Source: Hungatella sp. UBA4396 (GTDB lineage: Bacteria; Bacillota; Clostridia; Lachnospirales; Lachnospiraceae). Taken from it: a stretch of DNA of 64,000 nt. The position numbers and the translations under genes were made by a program. Each line of letters opens with the position of its first letter. Positions within the stretch are counted from its first letter, which is position 1. The notes under the pieces were generated by a model. It did no database searches, had not been told where the DNA came from, and saw only the letters and a program-made list of their open reading frames with translations. This document shows positions 62,842 through 64,000 of this stretch, piece by piece. The stretch is from contig DGRE01000022.1 in NCBI GenBank assembly GCA_002389905.1, positions 1 to 64,000 on the forward strand, in the 5' to 3' direction.

Positions 62842-64000
62842 TTAACCGGATTTCCCGGTACCAGCCGCCAGCGGACAGATGAGGGCAATGCCGGTAATTA
62901 AAACACCTGATATGAGAAACCAGTAATTCACACCGATCCGGTCTGCAAAGAACCCGGAAAGAATCAATCCTGCCGGCATAGCCAGAGACATGATGCTTCC
63001 TGTCAGGGAAAACACCCGTCCTAAATACTCAGGCTTGATCTGCTCCTGAAAAAGCGCCGTCTGAACACCGCTGTAAAACGGAACCGAAAGCCCCATGACC
63101 ATGCAGCATACCGCAAATGCGGCAAATCCATTTGGAGGAAGCAGGCCTGAAACCGTTAAACTGGCTCCCATCATAAAAATAGAGGCCGTTATCAGCAAAG
63201 TCCGTCTTTTGAATTTTCCAAACAAGCCCAACAGCAGGCCTCCCGCCAGCATACCCGAAGCATAAGCGATTTCCGTAACAGAAACATGCACAGGCGTTCC
63301 TCCAAAATATTCCATGCTGATCAGAGGATAAAGGGCGTTAATGGGCATGTAGACAAACATATATAATGTGCCTATAATCAGCAGTGCAAACAATTCTTTG
63401 TTTTTCCTCAGAACAATAAATCCCTCTTTCATCTCCTCCAGAAAATTCTGCCCTTGGCTCTTCTGGGCCGCCTCAGGCCTTGGAATCCGCACAAAAGCCA
63501 CCGTAATACACGCAATGGCTGCGCCCGCCACATCAAGGGCTATAATCGCATTTAGTTCCCAGACTGAATATAAAAACGCCGCAGCAGCCGGGCTTAAAAT
63601 ATAGCTTACGGACTGGAGGGACTGACTGTAGCCCGCACATTTGGTCAGTTCTTCCTTCGGCACCAGCAAAGGGGTTACTGCACTTAAGGCCGGAGAATGA
63701 AACGCCGTCCCCACACTCCGGATAAACAGTGCCGTCATCACCAGCCAAACCGGCAGCTTCATATACAATCCAATGACAGCCAGCAGCCCTCCTGCTGCTG
63801 CGATCATCAAGTCAGCGCCAATCATGATCTTCTTTCGGTCATACCGGTCCACCAATACACCTATGGCAGGTCCCAGGACCGCATAAGGCAGAAATCCTGC
63901 AAAAGAAGCAATGGACAGCACCATGGCCGAGCCCGTTTCTTCTGTGAGATAAAAAATTACCGCCATTTGCAGGATGGCACTGGTCACCAGAGAAACCGCC
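62842..64000 (-). CDS. MFS transporter (partial, start beyond the window)
   Basis: The C-terminal 385 residues of a major facilitator exporter; the frame is still open at the window edge (AVSLVTSAILQMAVIF at the first visible residues), so the first membrane segment and start are missing. GPAIGVLVDRYDRKKIMIGAD is the A-like motif between helices 2 and 3, and about ten further segments follow. Resemblance to the MFS_3/enterobactin exporter group suggests drug or siderophore efflux, but the substrate is not known. Confidence 0.87.
   Translation of the reverse strand, partial: AVSLVTSAILQMAVIFYLTEETGSAMVLSIASFAGFLPYAVLGPAIGVLVDRYDRKKIMIGADLMIAAAGGLLAVIGLYMKLPVWLVMTALFIRSVGTAFHSPALSAVTPLLVPKEELTKCAGYSQSLQSVSYILSPAAAAFLYSVWELNAIIALDVAGAAIACITVAFVRIPRPEAAQKSQGQNFLEEMKEGFIVLRKNKELFALLIIGTLYMFVYMPINALYPLISMEYFGGTPVHVSVTEIAYASGMLAGGLLLGLFGKFKRRTLLITASIFMMGASLTVSGLLPPNGFAAFAVCCMVMGLSVPFYSGVQTALFQEQIKPEYLGRVFSLTGSIMSLAMPAGLILSGFFADRIGVNYWFLISGVLITGIALICPLAAGTGKSG

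Overview
The window looks like chromosome of an anaerobic, spore-forming Firmicute of the Lachnospiraceae (the Lacrimispora / Clostridium saccharolyticum neighbourhood is my guess). The evidence is the strong GGAGG ribosome sites, hybrid-cluster protein with the anaerobe-type cysteine spacing, Csp-like subtilases, a CwlD-like amidase, an alanine T-box, and many small redox and metal proteins without respiratory genes. No rRNA, tRNA, CRISPR array or intact mobile element was seen. Both ends cut genes: a substrate-binding protein on the left and an MFS exporter on the right.

Left part (1-11.7 kb): a 2-hydroxyacid dehydrogenase, a heterodimeric ABC exporter, a MATE exporter, a PutP-type symporter, and two tandem subtilisin-like proteins that have both lost the catalytic serine. 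Sulfur part (11.7-35.7 kb): CysDN and an AprAB-type APS reductase; a sulfate ABC transporter with a small leader ORF; a LysR regulator; then metY, sulfite reductase, TusA-like, a sulfur carrier ending GGGAF, its E1-like activator and a JAMM peptidase. Together these make an apparently complete route from external sulfate to homocysteine through a protein thiocarboxylate. The three operons share an inverted repeat AACATA-N9-TATGTT (or a close variant) sitting on the -35 box. Interspersed are a DUF3990/DUF3791-like pair (possible toxin-antitoxin), a LUD protein, a PadR-controlled membrane protein, a CAP-domain surface protein with a coding minisatellite, an antiporter-BlaI operon, an Rrf2 regulator, and two genes related to tRNA modification (TcdA and a rhodanese/TtcA-like fusion).

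Middle part (35.8-41 kb): a hemerythrin, then an operon of a DUF1858 protein, an unrecognised protein and a second hemerythrin, divergent from a Crp/Fnr regulator. The same 15-base palindromic operator lies upstream of that operon and upstream of the distant hcp gene (53.9-55.5 kb), in both cases about 31 bases upstream of a -10 box. This suggests one nitrosative/redox stress regulon. Next come a nucleotidyltransferase-aminotransferase fusion and a methyltransferase of unknown pathway.

Copper part (41.1-49.8 kb): a two-component system, CopZ, an unrecognised exported protein, CopA, an HxlR regulator, a DUF2318 lipoprotein, a 32-residue membrane peptide and an HMA-DsbD-like-cupredoxin fusion. 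Right part (50-64 kb): a CheX/bacteriohemerythrin pair, a chorismate mutase-like/shikimate kinase fusion, a reductase, a type I holin-like toxin with a probable antisense RNA beside an integrase remnant, ferredoxin, Hcp, a DNA glycosylase, AroE, DUF554, an aromatic acid exporter, an amidase, an alanine-T-box-controlled aminotransferase, an HD-GYP protein, an XRE regulator and an MFS exporter.
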